The notes under the pieces were generated by a model. That model saw only the letters and a program-made list of their open reading frames with translations. It ran no database searches and had not been told where the DNA came from. A stretch of 64,000 nucleotides of DNA, from positions 1 to 64,000 of the forward strand of contig NW_026706161.1 of the NCBI RefSeq assembly GCF_029867415.1. Direction: 5' to 3'. Positions 1 to 9,213 of this stretch are shown here, one piece after another. A program made the translations under genes and the position numbers. This DNA is from Vicia villosa. Taxonomy: Eukaryota > Streptophyta > Magnoliopsida > Fabales > Fabaceae. Position 1 is the first letter of the stretch. Each line of letters starts with the position of its first letter.

Positions 1-1377
1 ATGAATGCTATTAATTGCTATAATTATTAATTAAAATTTTATTTATAATTGAGTAAAAAAATGTGCAGGATTTACAACACTGTTTTTTTCAAGATACGAC
101 TTTTACCTACGATCACATGCCGTAGCCAAAAAGATAACTTTTCTAAGAGAAATATTGACAGACAAATAGAACTGTAGGTAAAGATCTATGTTCGTTGGCA
201 AAACATTAACTGACACACAAAAATCCATTGACATACAGAACCAAATAAACCAGACTGTAAAATATGCATAAATAAATTGCAAAATAGTAAATCACACAAT
301 CACTTATTAACCCAATTCGGTGTAAGGTCACCTACTCTGGGGGCTACCAACCCATGAAGGAAATTCACTATGATAATATTAGTTCAAATCCTAAACAGCC
401 CCAATTTACAATTTCTCGCCTAATCCTTACCTTGTGCAACTTCTACCTAGAACTCTCTAGATATGAGATCCCCCTCTGACTTCCTACTACCAATCACCTC
501 AGTGATTTAACACTCACAATCCTAGTGATAAAACAGTCACAATCCCAATGACAAAAACAATCACAATCTTAGTGACAAAAACCAATCACAATCACAGTGA
601 CTGAAACCAAAGAAGCCAAACAGAAGATTACACTTCCAATACAAAACAACTCAGATTTACTTAACAACTTTTACTGAGAACAATACTTAATTCTATGCTT
701 AAAAGCTTCAAGAGTGAGAACAATAACTTGACAAACAGTCAAGTAACAATCAGTTTACCTCATGGTATCAAAAGATACATGGGTGACTTATAAAACACAA
801 GAGACTCTCAAAACCTAAGACTCTAAGCTTCCCCTAATTTTACAATTGTAAAAGTCTTGATTACATTATGTTTAGGTATCCCTTTAAATACTACTTAGCA
901 GCCCATGGGCTTCTAAATCTTCACCAAAATATTACTCGATCCATAAACTGAGAGCTGCACCACTTATACAGAAAATCTCCTTAAATCTTGGAACAAAATC
1001 TTAAGTTTTCTAAATTGTCTCAGTATCCAATTTTAAGAACTTATGTACAGTAGGATATAAAATAAATTGTTCCAGATTAAATCTTCTTGACCTGCGAAAA
1101 TAATTGAGATATATCCAAAAGAAATATGACAAATCAAATAAAATCTGTTACAAAACGATAATATCATTCACTTGATCAAACAACCCAACACCCTAAATGG
1201 CCACGGTTACAAAAGATGTGTAATGAATGAAATAAATAATGACTATACTACTTTATAACACTTTGCTATTTATAGAACTTCATTGAACAAACCAGTAGAC
1301 AGAGGTCTTATACCACGCCCAATTTTCAAAAACCCTTTCAACAAATCAACGGGCGGAAATATTTTTTAATTATTATT
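1..1377. other. Non-coding left part of duplicated block A
   Basis: No gene is visible. Bases 1 to about 240 and about 1150-1370 match 35249-35460 and 35760-35873 plus 39199-39310 at clear but imperfect identity, so this is one copy of a duplicated block. The intervening part (about 240-1150) is absent from the other copy. It is AT-rich and holds imperfect repeats of a TCACAATCCTAGTGAC-like unit around 505-605, and it may be an old LTR fragment, but no boundaries or primer site were found. Low confidence for the LTR idea, fair confidence for the duplication. Confidence 0.5.
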
Positions 1378-1445
1378 GGTAATTTCTTTGCCCACCTCCC
1401 AATCTTCTAGGTCACCTCTTGTGAAAAACCACATATACCCCTGAC

Positions 1446-1581
1446 TTCGGAAATGCATTTCCAAAATGTAAGAAAAAGGTATTTTCGGAGATGCATCTCC
1501 GAAAGCGCCTTTTTTTTTCAAAATTTGTCTTATTTCGGAAATGCATTTCCGAAAACAGCATTTCGAAAGTTCATTTCCGAA
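1446..1581. repeat. Left subterminal array of 20-bp palindromes
   Basis: Four related 20-mers lie at 1446-1465, 1484-1503, 1534-1553 and 1562-1581. The second, TTCGGAGATGCATCTCCGAA, and the third, TTCGGAAATGCATTTCCGAA, are perfect palindromes that differ from each other at paired positions. The outer two are one- or two-base variants. Such subterminal arrays in DNA transposons are often transposase binding sites; that role is inferred here. Confidence 0.8.
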
Positions 1582-1754
1582 ATACTGCGCATTTTGCAGA
1601 TTTAGCAAAACAGCCCCCTCCCCCATTCATTTTACCTTAATCTTCTTCCAAACTCAGCCTCTCTTCAAAAATTTTGCAAAAAGCAAGTGTGAAGTATCAG
1701 AGATTGCCAAAATCTTCTTCCAATCTCAACCTAAATCATCTCAAACACTAATTG

Positions 1755-2075
1755 GTAAGTTTATCAATTTTATTCAATTTTTAGATCCATTATTCATATC
1801 TCTATTAGGGTGTTTAGAAATTGCAAAAATCACATTAAGATAGGTTGGTACTGATATTTAGGTTGTTTAGAATGAATAAAAGTAGTATTGATTTAGGATT
1901 TTGGGGTCTGCCATGGAAGTTGCAGAAAACTTCTTCGCAGGGGTGTTTCGGAAGTTCATTTCCGAAAACACCTCCATTCCCAGTTTCGGAAATGAACTTC
2001 CGAAATGTATCAGAAATGCAATTTTTTTAGTTTTTTCTGTTGTCTCGCATATTAATCGATTTCAATTGTTTTCAG
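1755..2075 (+). other. Predicted leader intron with an inverted pair of 20-mers
   Basis: A GTAAGT donor follows position 1754 and a TTTTCAG acceptor ends at 2075, five bases before the ATG of the mobile-domain gene. Inside lie 1947-1966 (TTCGGAAGTTCATTTCCGAA) and 1985-2004 (TTCGGAAATGAACTTCCGAA), exact reverse complements able to form a 20-bp stem with an 18-base loop. The transposase-bearing relative at 42398-42587 has the same intron position with the same pair. Splicing is inferred from the consensus sites only. Confidence 0.55.
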
Positions 2076-2079
2076 GAAC

Positions 2080-3871
2080 ATGTCAGGCAACCATGCACGC
2101 ATCAGAAAGGGTAAAGAGACCCAGACTGCGTCTGATAGACGCGAGCAGGCGGCGCAGCTGGCGTCGACGCAGGGACGGGGGCAGGGTCGGGGACGTGTGC
2201 GAGTTCCCGTGCAGATGGACGAGGGTACCTCTACATCTGGATCGAGGAGTCGTCTGGCTCGGGTATCTTCTTCCCGCCAGCGAGAGGAGGAGGAGGAGGA
2301 GGCAGTGCCATACCACGAGACGGAGGAGGTACCAGATGTTGACCCTCCACACGGGGAGGAGGATGAGCAGGAGGAGGGCTACCCGGGAGGGCCCAGTGAC
2401 ACTTCCCCTCTACTTACCTACCACGAGCACGTCGCTCGGCGTATCTGGGAGGGAGAGGTATTTTTTATAATTTGCCCAACTATATTATTTAACTGTTTAT
2501 AATTTATCCGTTTATTCAGTATTTTCTTAACGGTCTATTTAACATACTTTTTTATTTGTTTTTTTTGTAACAGGAGAGGGAGCCTTTGAAAATGGTGAAC
2601 CACTCCCGAAAGGTTTTCAGTCTGTTTAAACCAACTACTGAGTGGTTTAACGACGCGGCGAGAGCTTCAGGGCTTAGTGGGCTCTGCATGACGGGGTATA
2701 CCACCATCAGCCACGGCATGCAGGGGGCCTTTGTGGAGCGGTGGCACAGAGAGACGTCTTCTTTCCACTTACCGGTTGGGGAGATGACGATCACCTTGCA
2801 TGATGTGCAGTGTCTTCTCCACCTGCCGATCAGGGGGGCGCTGTTGCACCACTCCCGGATCCAGAGGATCGAAGCCAGTGAGTGGATGGCGCTCTATTTG
2901 GGTATGGAGCCCGAAGTTGCTGACTATGAGTGCATCACGACATCTGGGGGGCAGCTACTCTGGCATACCTATACTAGAAGCTGAATGAGGCCTCCAACTA
3001 GAGGACGAGGCAATTGATCGGATCCTGCACACTACTTACGGTACGTTTCATTTTAATTGTTTCGTATTTATTTATGATTCGTATTTATTTTTAATACATT
3101 ATCGTGTTTGTGTTTCAGAGCTGGATCATCTCTTACCTCTCCCGCATCCACGGATTCCATATTGATCCTGAGTACGATGACGCCATGCCCAGGGCTGCTA
3201 GATACGTTCTCCAAAGGGGGAACAATGCAGTGGGACCATACCGTGGGTACCTCGACCGCACGATGCACGATGACGTTACTTAGAGGCCATTCAGCGACTA
3301 CACTCATGCTGTCCCCTTTGACGGCATATCTTTATATTCTGGCTGGTTGGCATGCGGGACCAGCACCATGGTCCGGTATCTCCCTGAGCGGTGCATGCGA
3401 CAGTTTGGGTATGTGCAAATGATACCCAGGTCACCTTTTGAGGCTGCTCCCGACACAGTGACCCGAGTGCAGCTCACTGGCATATTTGAGGATTGGGAGT
3501 GTCATATGGTACCGGAGGAGTATCGTTGCATTCGGGTCACCCAAGACTGGCACAGTGTGGATGGGTACGTCACATGGTTCTACCGGGTGTCACATGCTCT
3601 GCTGAGACCCGACGCTCCCGGCGCTCCTAGGCCAGCACACGAGGAGATCCTAGAGAACTAGCAGGCCGAGGATGACCACGCCATTGATCTCCTGCAGATC
3701 TGCCAGCGGATAGAGATGCTTGGGCGGGACGCGTTGGATCGAGGTGTCGTTCATCAGAGCGGTCCAGAGGCAGTCGCCGTGATGGAGATGATCGTCACTA
3801 ATGCGGGCCGTGTGGCGGCATACAGGCGGCAGAGGAGGTCCCAGGGAGAGAGGGTTAGGCATACCCAGTAG
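2080..3871 (+). pseudogene. Plant mobile domain (PMD) protein, decayed
   Basis: Predicted exons are 2080-2457, 2574-3040 and 3119-3871, with GT/AG borders and matching phase at the first junction. Exon 1 encodes a basic Gly/Arg stretch and then an acidic Glu-rich stretch. Exon 2 gives the start of a plant-mobile-domain/MAIL1-like fold, with motifs TFHLPVGEMT-like (here SSFHLPVGEMTITLHDVQ) and LHLPI. Exon 3 continues with SRIHGF, YLPERCMRQFGYVQ and EDWECHMVPEEY. The frame breaks near 2950-3010 (indels, stop at 2982-2984) and has TAG stops near 3280 and at 3659-3661, so no full protein can be made. PMD proteins are known as silencing or genome-stability factors (MAIN, MAIL1) and as transposon passengers. 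The domain call is from motif recognition. Confidence 0.72.
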
Positions 3872-4072
3872 GAGTCCGGGTTTTTTTTTTTTTACAGATT
3901 TTATCTTTCGCACACTATTACTATTTGGATCGGCTTGTATATATTATTTGGATTTGATTTATCATATTAGTATTTTCTGTTTATATGTCGCTTATTTTAT
4001 TTGGCGTTTTCCTTTAATTAAAAATATGAGTCTGTTTCGAAAAACATAAAAAAAAACAAAGTTTCTGCATAA

Positions 4073-4228
4073 TTCGGAAGTGCATTTCCGAAACCCCCCA
4101 AAATCTGAAAAAAGGTATTTTCGGAAGTGCATCTCTGAAAACACCCCCCATTTGGTGTTTTCGGAGATGCACTTCCGAAGTCTGAGAAAATTTAAAAAAA
4201 AAAAATACTTCGGAAATGCATTTCCGAA
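4073..4228. repeat. Right subterminal array of 20-bp palindromes
   Basis: Copies lie at 4073-4092, 4120-4139, 4160-4179 and 4209-4228. The last is a perfect palindrome identical to the one at 1534. Copies two and three, with their flanks, form a larger inverted repeat (GTATTTTCGGAAGTGCATCT against AGATGCACTTCCGAA) that could fold as a hairpin with a loop of about 20 bases. Confidence 0.8.
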
Positions 4229-4290
4229 GCAAGGGTAAAGTGGGGTTTTCGCTGGGGGTGACCCCTAGGGAGGTGGGTAAAGAAATTTTC

Positions 4291-5173
4291 TTATTATTTT
4301 ATTTTTTCAATATTTTACTATTATATATAAAATAATATCAATTTATAATTTAATATAAACTATTAAATAATATGGTATTGTTTGTATCAAATATTGAAAA
4401 AGTAGGGTGTATTAATTTTTTTGAGATTGGAGTATTTAGGAAATTAAGTTTGGAAAATGAGGCACTGCAAGATTTAAGTCTGCCTGGAAAATGAGGTACA
4501 ACATATTGGCAAGCTATCAATAAGTAATTTGAATTGATTATCTAGACATGCCTTGACAAATTAAAATACCATACAAATATTTCTTATTAAATTTTTTGTA
4601 GTATTCACTTTGAGTCAAATAAGTTAAATAGTGTACACCACAGAGACACTAGAGTGTTTGTTTTCTCAAAACAATAAGATTATAGAATTTTCTTCACTCA
4701 CTCAAAAAAAATAGTTTGCATACTTAAGCAAACATTAGAGGATCAATTATTCTCTTATGTGAGTTGTTATCATAAAACTATGTGTTAGGAAATGCGAAAG
4801 AGCATCAAAAGCATCATCTCTCAATGATGATTCATAACCACCAAGAGATCTTGACGCTATATGTTAGTCTCTCTTTCTACTTAACTATGAAAAGTAGGAT
4901 TCTAAGACTAAGAATGGAGAAGAACAAGAAATTAAGTTGATCAATTCTTGATGTTGATTAGTACAGACAAAATAAAACAACATTTAAACCATGATGCTTT
5001 TATTTATAATATAGAGAACAAAAGCACAATTTTTTTTCAGTTTTACATTCACATTCTTGTTTCCGCAATGACATTGTAAACAAAGGATTGAAATAAAGAT
5101 TACAAGAATATAGATTCCATGCTTTGTAAACCTTATATATTTCTTATTTAGCATACTTCCTTAATAGCATTTT
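4291..5173. other. Non-coding 3' flank of the proline-rich protein gene, block A
   Basis: AT-rich sequence with no convincing gene. From about 4735 to the stop codon it aligns with 41065-41422 in block B, including the shared GTTAGTCTCTCTTT and CTTTTATTTATAATATA stretches. It is therefore the downstream region and probable 3' UTR of the minus-strand gene. No terminator was identified with confidence. Confidence 0.5.
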
Positions 5174-5671
5174 CTAATACGGAGGAGGAGTGTAAACTGG
5201 TGGCTGATACCCAACCGGTGACTTATAAATCGGAGGTTTCTCAACTGGTGGCTTGTATGTTGGAGGTTTCTCAACTGGTGGCTTGTAGACTGGAGGCTTT
5301 TCAACTGGAGGTCTGTACACATGAGGGTTTTTTACTGGTGGCTTGTAAACCGGAGGCTTCTCAACTGGTGGTTTGTATACTGGTGGCTTTTCTGTAGGTG
5401 GTTTGTAAACGGGAGGTTTTTCAACAGGAGGTTTGTAAACAGGAGGTTTTTCAACTGGTGGTTTATACACAGGTGGCTTCTCTACTGGTGGTTTGTAAAC
5501 AGGAGACTTCTCAACAGGTGGTTTGTAGACGGGAGGTTTCTCTACTGGTGGCTTGTAGATTGGAGGTGTTTTTACGGGTGGTTGATAAATTGGAGGTGTC
5601 TCATAGTTGGCAAACCCATGAGGAATGACAAGAGCAAGAAGGAGTGACACTAGGAAGGTTAAGGAAGCCAT
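5174..5671 (-). CDS. Repetitive proline-rich cell wall protein
   Basis: A 165-residue secreted structural protein of the legume PRP family. Residues 1 to about 22 ([14 protein letters not shown]...) form a signal peptide. The rest is almost wholly a ten-residue [14 protein letters not shown] repeat, with variants containing Ile, Thr, Ser or His, ending in YTPPPY. Such proteins are exported, hydroxylated on proline and cross-linked through tyrosine into the wall. An upstream in-frame ATG would add nine residues ahead of the signal peptide; I prefer the start at 5671 because a TATA-like box at 5713-5723 puts transcription initiation near the upstream ATG. No intron is evident. It differs from ENOD2-type nodulins, whose repeat is PPHEK-rich. 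A second copy at 41423-41920 has a nonsense mutation. Confidence 0.9.
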   Translation of the reverse strand: MASLTFLVSLLLALVIPHGFANYETPPIYQPPVKTPPIYKPPVEKPPVYKPPVEKSPVYKPPVEKPPVYKPPVEKPPVYKPPVEKPPVYKPPTEKPPVYKPPVEKPPVYKPPVKNPHVYRPPVEKPPVYKPPVEKPPTYKPPVEKPPIYKSPVGYQPPVYTPPPY

Positions 5672-5712
5672 GTTTAGTGTGTTGGGTGCATGAAACACAA
5701 GAGTGACTACTT

Positions 5713-5723
5713 GTTTTTATAGT
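5713..5723 (-). promoter_or_regulatory. TATA-like box of the proline-rich protein gene
   Basis: On the minus strand the sequence reads ACTATAAAAAC about 45 bases before the chosen ATG, a normal plant distance once a short leader is allowed. The equivalent place in block B is where a transposon is inserted. Confidence 0.55.
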
Positions 5724-6321
5724 AATCATAGGTGTATGTCTCATTCTTTAATCGGTAATGACGTGGCACTTTATTTACTATAATTCAATATTTCCTTGTG
5801 AATTTTCAACATTGTAACCTAATATTTTGTTATCACATGGTGGCGAAGTTTGAAATTGTGTGAATTGGAAAATGTGTCCTTTCAAGTTGCATAATTTTCA
5901 ATCACTAATTACATATTCCAAAAATGTGTCCTTTCAAAGACTATTTTTGTCTAACAAAGATTGTCTAAAAATGGATGAAAAATACTAACAGAGACGTGAA
6001 ATACAGTCACATACATTACTAAATTTATTTAATTATTATATATTGATACACCCTTTCACTCACTCCTTTGGCTTAGTGAAAATTTTGACTTAAATCTGCA
6101 TTAGTTGAAACTTAAGATTTATATTAACGATTCAATGACTTAACAATTTTTTGGTTGCAAACGGCAATTCTTAACATATCGACTTCCTACCGGCACATAC
6201 TCTTTTTGCTGTCTCAATTTTCGCTTGCCCTTTCCATAACACAAACCTACTTTTAATTTAAAAACAAATAATTAGGCCCTTATTTTTTATAAATGCTAGC
6301 CATCATCTATGTAACGCACAA

Positions 6322-6323
<2 letters not shown>
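5724..6323. other. Probable promoter and upstream region, no gene seen
   Basis: AT-rich, non-coding. It lies upstream of the minus-strand proline-rich protein gene and probably includes its promoter. Block B lacks the counterpart within this window because a transposon intervenes at 41969. Confidence 0.4.

Positions 6324-6420
<97 letters not shown>
6324..6420. repeat. (TA)n microsatellite
   Basis: About 48 TA units with one C interruption at 6391. Likely variable in length and prone to assembly error. Confidence 0.95.
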
Positions 6421-6427
6421 CTAGAAC

Positions 6428-7094
6428 TAGAGTTGTTGATATAGACTACCCGGTCCTAAACGGACCGGGCTGGACTAAAAGTCCCTAGGTAATATAGACT
6501 CGAGATCTATTACCCGAGTCTGGTCCTAGATGAGTTTCGGACTACCTGGCCCTAAATGAGTTTTTTTATTTAAAAAATTAAAATTAAAATTCCATAATAT
6601 TTATTATAAATAAAATTAAAAATTATGTAATTTTAAATATAATACATTTTTAAATACTATATTATCTCGTATAAATACTATAATGTGTTTCTAAATACAA
6701 TATGTCTAAATTGTATAAAATGATATTTGAATATTTATTATAAGAGAAAACTAATATAGTACGATGAAAAAATGTTGATTATATTAATGTATAATATTTA
6801 AAAGAGAAAGATTGAATAAAATAGAGATGAAATTTAGTGAAGTGAGAAAAATCAATATACTATTTTAGAGTGAGATAATATAAATATTAATATATTTTTT
6901 TCAAAAATTATAATTATGCAGGCCAAATGGGCTATCCACGGCTTATATGGGCTGGTCCAAATGGGTAGCGGGCTTTTCAAGGCTGGGCTAAAAAGACCCT
7001 GAAAAATATGGGCTCTAATTTTAAGGCCAAAACCCTACGATTTTTTGGGCCTGACGGGTCGGCCCATATGGGGTAACCTATTTTGACAGCTCTA
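6428..7094. mobile_element. hAT-like MITE
   Basis: The left end TAGAGTTGTTGATATAGACT and the reversed right end TAGAGCTGTCAAAATAGGTT match at 16 of 23 positions. The TAGAGCTGTCAAAA start followed by GGGCC/CCCGG-rich stretches is typical of plant non-autonomous hAT elements. The 8-bp flanks ACTAGAAC and GCTGTAAC agree at five positions, a decayed duplication at best. The interior is AT-rich and non-coding. Confidence 0.5.
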
Positions 7095-8051
7095 GCTGTA
7101 ACCATAGTTGATGTTAATTGATGATGTTGGACTCTTACAACAGTTATGTTAATCTCTAGAACAGTGGTGCGGAGTGGACTTGGTGGTTGTAGCGGTGAAA
7201 TGTGTGAGGCTAGAGCCATTGATGGACTTAACTCAGATATTTTAACAGAGTCGCCACCGCACTTTATTTTTGTTATTGTTATAAAAAACTGTTTTTGTGT
7301 TTTTTTTAATAGAGTGGGAGGATGAAAAAAGAAGATTTTAAAAGTGAGATAAGACATCGCATCTTGAGCCTACATACCCCCTTATGTGCAATAGGGAAGT
7401 CAGAGCTTTTGTAGTTCCTCTTAAAAGGAAAATAAAGAGCCAAGAGGAAAAATCTTTTTGGGTGTTGAGCTTTAACAATACCCAACGAATTTTTAAAATG
7501 TTGAGCTTTAATAATACTTAACAAGTTTTAAAAGGTGCAAAGCTTTAATAATACAAGGCAAAGGTTTAATAAAAAAGGTTAGTTGAGTTTTACCAATACA
7601 AAATCAATGGTTGATTTAAAAAGGTTGAGCTTTAACAATGCAAAATCATTTTCAAAACAAAGGGGATGCAAAGCTTTAACAATACTAAGCACAGAGTAAG
7701 AGAGTTGGAAAAGAGAATGAGTACCTTGATAATTTTAGTTAATATCATTCTCATTCCATTGGAGTTTAGGCAACATCTTAAGCAACCAATCATGGTGACT
7801 ATCTTAAGTGATGTGTGTGATATAATATATGTATCATATATACAATCAAGGATGAGTTTAACAAAATATCAATGTACAAACTCAAGGATAAAAGTTGAAT
7901 GAATAAAAGGATGATATACCTCAAGATCATTTCATGTATGAATGATATGATGGATGGTGGATGGTGGATGGATAAATATCTCATGCATGTGGGGTTAGTT
8001 CAACAATGTATATATATATATATATATACAAAGATAATAACATAACCTAAT
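7095..8051. other. Decayed repeats including a Tat/Ogre-type PBS-like motif
   Basis: No gene. At 7246-7260 the minus strand reads GCGGTGGCGACTCTG, the motif seen at LTR ends and primer sites of the Tat/Ogre elements elsewhere in this window, so 7246 to about 7700 may be a minus-strand LTR fragment. Bases 7440-7690 hold imperfect repeats of a TTGAGCTTTAACAATAC-like unit about 40 bp apart. A short TGGATGG repeat lies near 7950 and a (TA)n run near 8010-8028. Confidence 0.4.
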
Positions 8052-8470
8052 CACTACTACGGAAAAGGGCTTTAAAAGCGTTTTTTTTGGGCTTTTAGAG
8101 CGCTGCCGTAGGTAACGACAGCGCTTTTGAAACTCCAAAAGCGCTCTCGTAGCCCCCCTATAAGAGCGCTTTCTCCAGAAAAGCGCTCTCGTATCCCCCC
8201 TATAGCAGCGCTTTTTCCAGAAAAGCGCTCTGGTAGCCCCCCTATAAGAGTGCTTTTTCCAGAAAAGCGCTTTGGTAGCCCCCCTATAAGAGCGCTTTTT
8301 CCAGAAAAGCGCTCTGGTAGCCCCCTATAAGAGCGCTTTTCCAAAAGCGCTTTCGTAGGTTGCGTTTTTTTTAATTTTTTATGTTTTTTTTTAATCTTAG
8401 GCAGCGCTTTTAGTAATAAAGCGCTTTAGTAGGTGGCCCTTTAAGAGCGTTTTTTAAAAGCGCTGTCGTT
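8052..8470. repeat. Left CACTA subterminal repeat array
   Basis: About seven copies of a roughly 50-bp unit containing GCGCTTTTTCCAGAAAAGCGCTCTCGTAGCCCCCCTATAAGA-like sequence (positions 8126-8345 are the most regular). Each has AGCGCTTT in both orientations. These correspond in place and style to the TNPA-binding subterminal repeats of En/Spm; the binding role is inferred. Confidence 0.85.
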
Positions 8471-8489
8471 GCTAAATGAGGTATTTTAA

Positions 8490-8652
8490 AGTGCAACCTG
8501 TAATTTAAGCCTCCCAGTTCGACCTGTAATTTATATTTATTTTCAACCTGTAATATTTTCGACCTGTAATATATTTTCAACCTGTAATATTTTCGACCTG
8601 TAATATTTTCGACCTGTATTATATTTTCGACCTGTGATATATTTTCAACCAT
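8490..8652. repeat. GACCTGTAATATTTTC tandem repeats
   Basis: About eight imperfect direct copies of an 18-21 bp unit (GACCTGTAATATATTTTC) just inside the left subterminal array. They are not seen near the right end. Function unknown. Confidence 0.8.
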
Positions 8653-9213
8653 AGGTAGGACAATATATATACTAATATAATACCATTATAATATCCAAAA
8701 TTATATATATACATCATTATAGTTCAATTCACATGTAACTAACTCATGTCAAACAAACTAAATCAGTAACATCAACAATATTATACTTCAAATATTGGCA
8801 ACAATATGAACAAAGTTAGTAACCAGTAACCACCTAGAGTAGTATAATATTATACTTCAAAAGTTTGATCGTTTCCCGGCCTGGTCCTGCAAAGTATGAA
8901 CAGAACAACACGGTCAATTAAAGGCTCAACAAAAACAAAAACAAACATGAAACAAACTATCTGTTTCAAATCAATCCACCAATATTGTAATGTGTCATCA
9001 ATCCACCAATGTAATGTGTCATCAATCTAGTTTCAAATCAAACTATCAGCACCACTTAACAACAACAAAAACAAACATGACTCATATAACAACGTCATCA
9101 TCTTCAACTAATATTAAGCAAAATGAACCAACATCCACCAAAGAAACTCAAACACAAAGTCATTATCAAAATAATGTATTCATAAAACTGTTCACACAAT
9201 AATGTATTCATAC
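8653..9213. other. Non-coding sequence downstream of the CACTA Ulp1-like gene
   Basis: AT-rich. It includes two near-identical CACCAATGTAATGTGTCATC stretches around 8980-9025. It is probably the 3' untranslated region and spacer; nothing else is supported. Confidence 0.4.

Larger units (their letters stand above)
1378..4290 (+). mobile_element. Mutator-like DNA transposon carrying a plant-mobile-domain gene
   Basis: The ends form a terminal inverted repeat of about 75 bp. The left end reads TTTCTTTGCCCACCTCCC and the right end, reversed, reads TTTCTTTACCCACCTCCC; both continue into a GTCACC stretch and then a TTCGGAAATGCATTTCCGAA palindrome. The flanks carry TTATTATT (1370-1377 and 4291-4298), an 8-9 bp direct repeat of the size Mutator superfamily elements make. 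Block B at about 39305-39345 continues through the same flanks without the element, so it serves as an empty site. No transposase is encoded; the only gene is a broken plant-mobile-domain gene. The same terminal repeat starts at 41969 on a transposase-bearing element, so this copy is probably mobilised in trans. Confidence 0.82.

Noticed and set aside
5200..5647. Open frames on the plus strand over the proline-rich gene
   Set aside because: They are antisense translations of the ten-residue repeat; the minus-strand frame has signal peptide, known repeat and TATA box.
8072..8344. Open frames through the left CACTA subterminal repeats
   Set aside because: Repetitive products of the 50-bp units on both strands, not genes.
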